Source of the DNA: UMGS1532 sp045594795
Lineage (GTDB): Bacteria > Bacillota > Clostridia > Oscillospirales > Acutalibacteraceae
Reading direction: 5' to 3'
DNA: 6,044 bases
Assembly (NCBI GenBank): GCA_045594795.1
Contig: JAZNZF010000008.1
Location: forward strand, 1 to 6,044
Positions 6,010 to 6,044 of the stretch are shown here, one piece after another (within the stretch, counting starts at the first letter, position 1; every line of letters begins with the position of its first letter). Under the pieces are notes generated by a model. The model was not told the DNA's origin. It saw only the letters and a program-made list of their open reading frames with translations, and did not search any database. The position numbers and the translations under genes were made by a program.

Positions 6010-6044
6010 TAATATTTTATAGCTTACGCAAATTAATAATATAA

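Noticed and set aside
1..6044. Mobile elements, CRISPR arrays, tRNA or rRNA genes, attachment sites
   Set aside because: No terminal inverted repeats, transposase or integrase sequence, regularly spaced repeats, or cloverleaf/rRNA-like stretches were seen; gene content is ordinary chromosomal.

Overview
The window reads as chromosomal DNA from an anaerobic low- to mid-GC Firmicute, most likely a gut Clostridia (Oscillospirales/Lachnospirales-like). This is inferred from a ferredoxin-dependent 2-oxoacid oxidoreductase, strong purine-rich Shine-Dalgarno sites, Rho-independent terminators, and a secreted BspA-type leucine-rich-repeat protein of a kind common in these bacteria. No rRNA or other taxonomic marker is present, so family-level placement is a guess.

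Layout: positions 1-2233 (+) hold the 3' end of a tightly packed operon. It contains the beta subunit of a thiamine-pyrophosphate 2-oxoacid:ferredoxin oxidoreductase (5' end outside the window), its gamma subunit (overlapping by one base), and a branched-chain amino acid aminotransferase (ilvE) 14 bases further on. A hairpin terminator at 2249-2282 closes the operon. Facing it on the - strand is a complete glmS (2291-4120), converging on the same hairpin. Upstream of glmS lies a 236-bp gap that carries the terminator of the next - strand gene plus a glmS leader. That leader lacks the recognisable core of a glmS ribozyme. The last gene (4357-5940, -) encodes a 527-residue exported protein with a signal peptide, a cohesin-like N-terminal region, a short BspA-type LRR cassette, a B-repeat-like segment and a C-terminal beta-rich region. 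It has a well-formed extended -10 promoter at 5981-6009.

How they work together: IlvE interconverts branched-chain amino acids and their 2-oxoacids. The oxidoreductase interconverts those 2-oxoacids (or related ones) and acyl-CoA plus CO2 with ferredoxin. As an operon they suggest either fermentation of Val/Leu/Ile to branched-chain acyl-CoAs or the reverse reductive carboxylation. glmS supplies glucosamine-6-phosphate for the cell wall and stands alone. The secreted protein is an independent transcription unit with no visible functional tie to its neighbours.

I do not see a mobile element, CRISPR array, RNA gene or evident new system. The parts least explained by known families are the secreted protein and the glmS leader.
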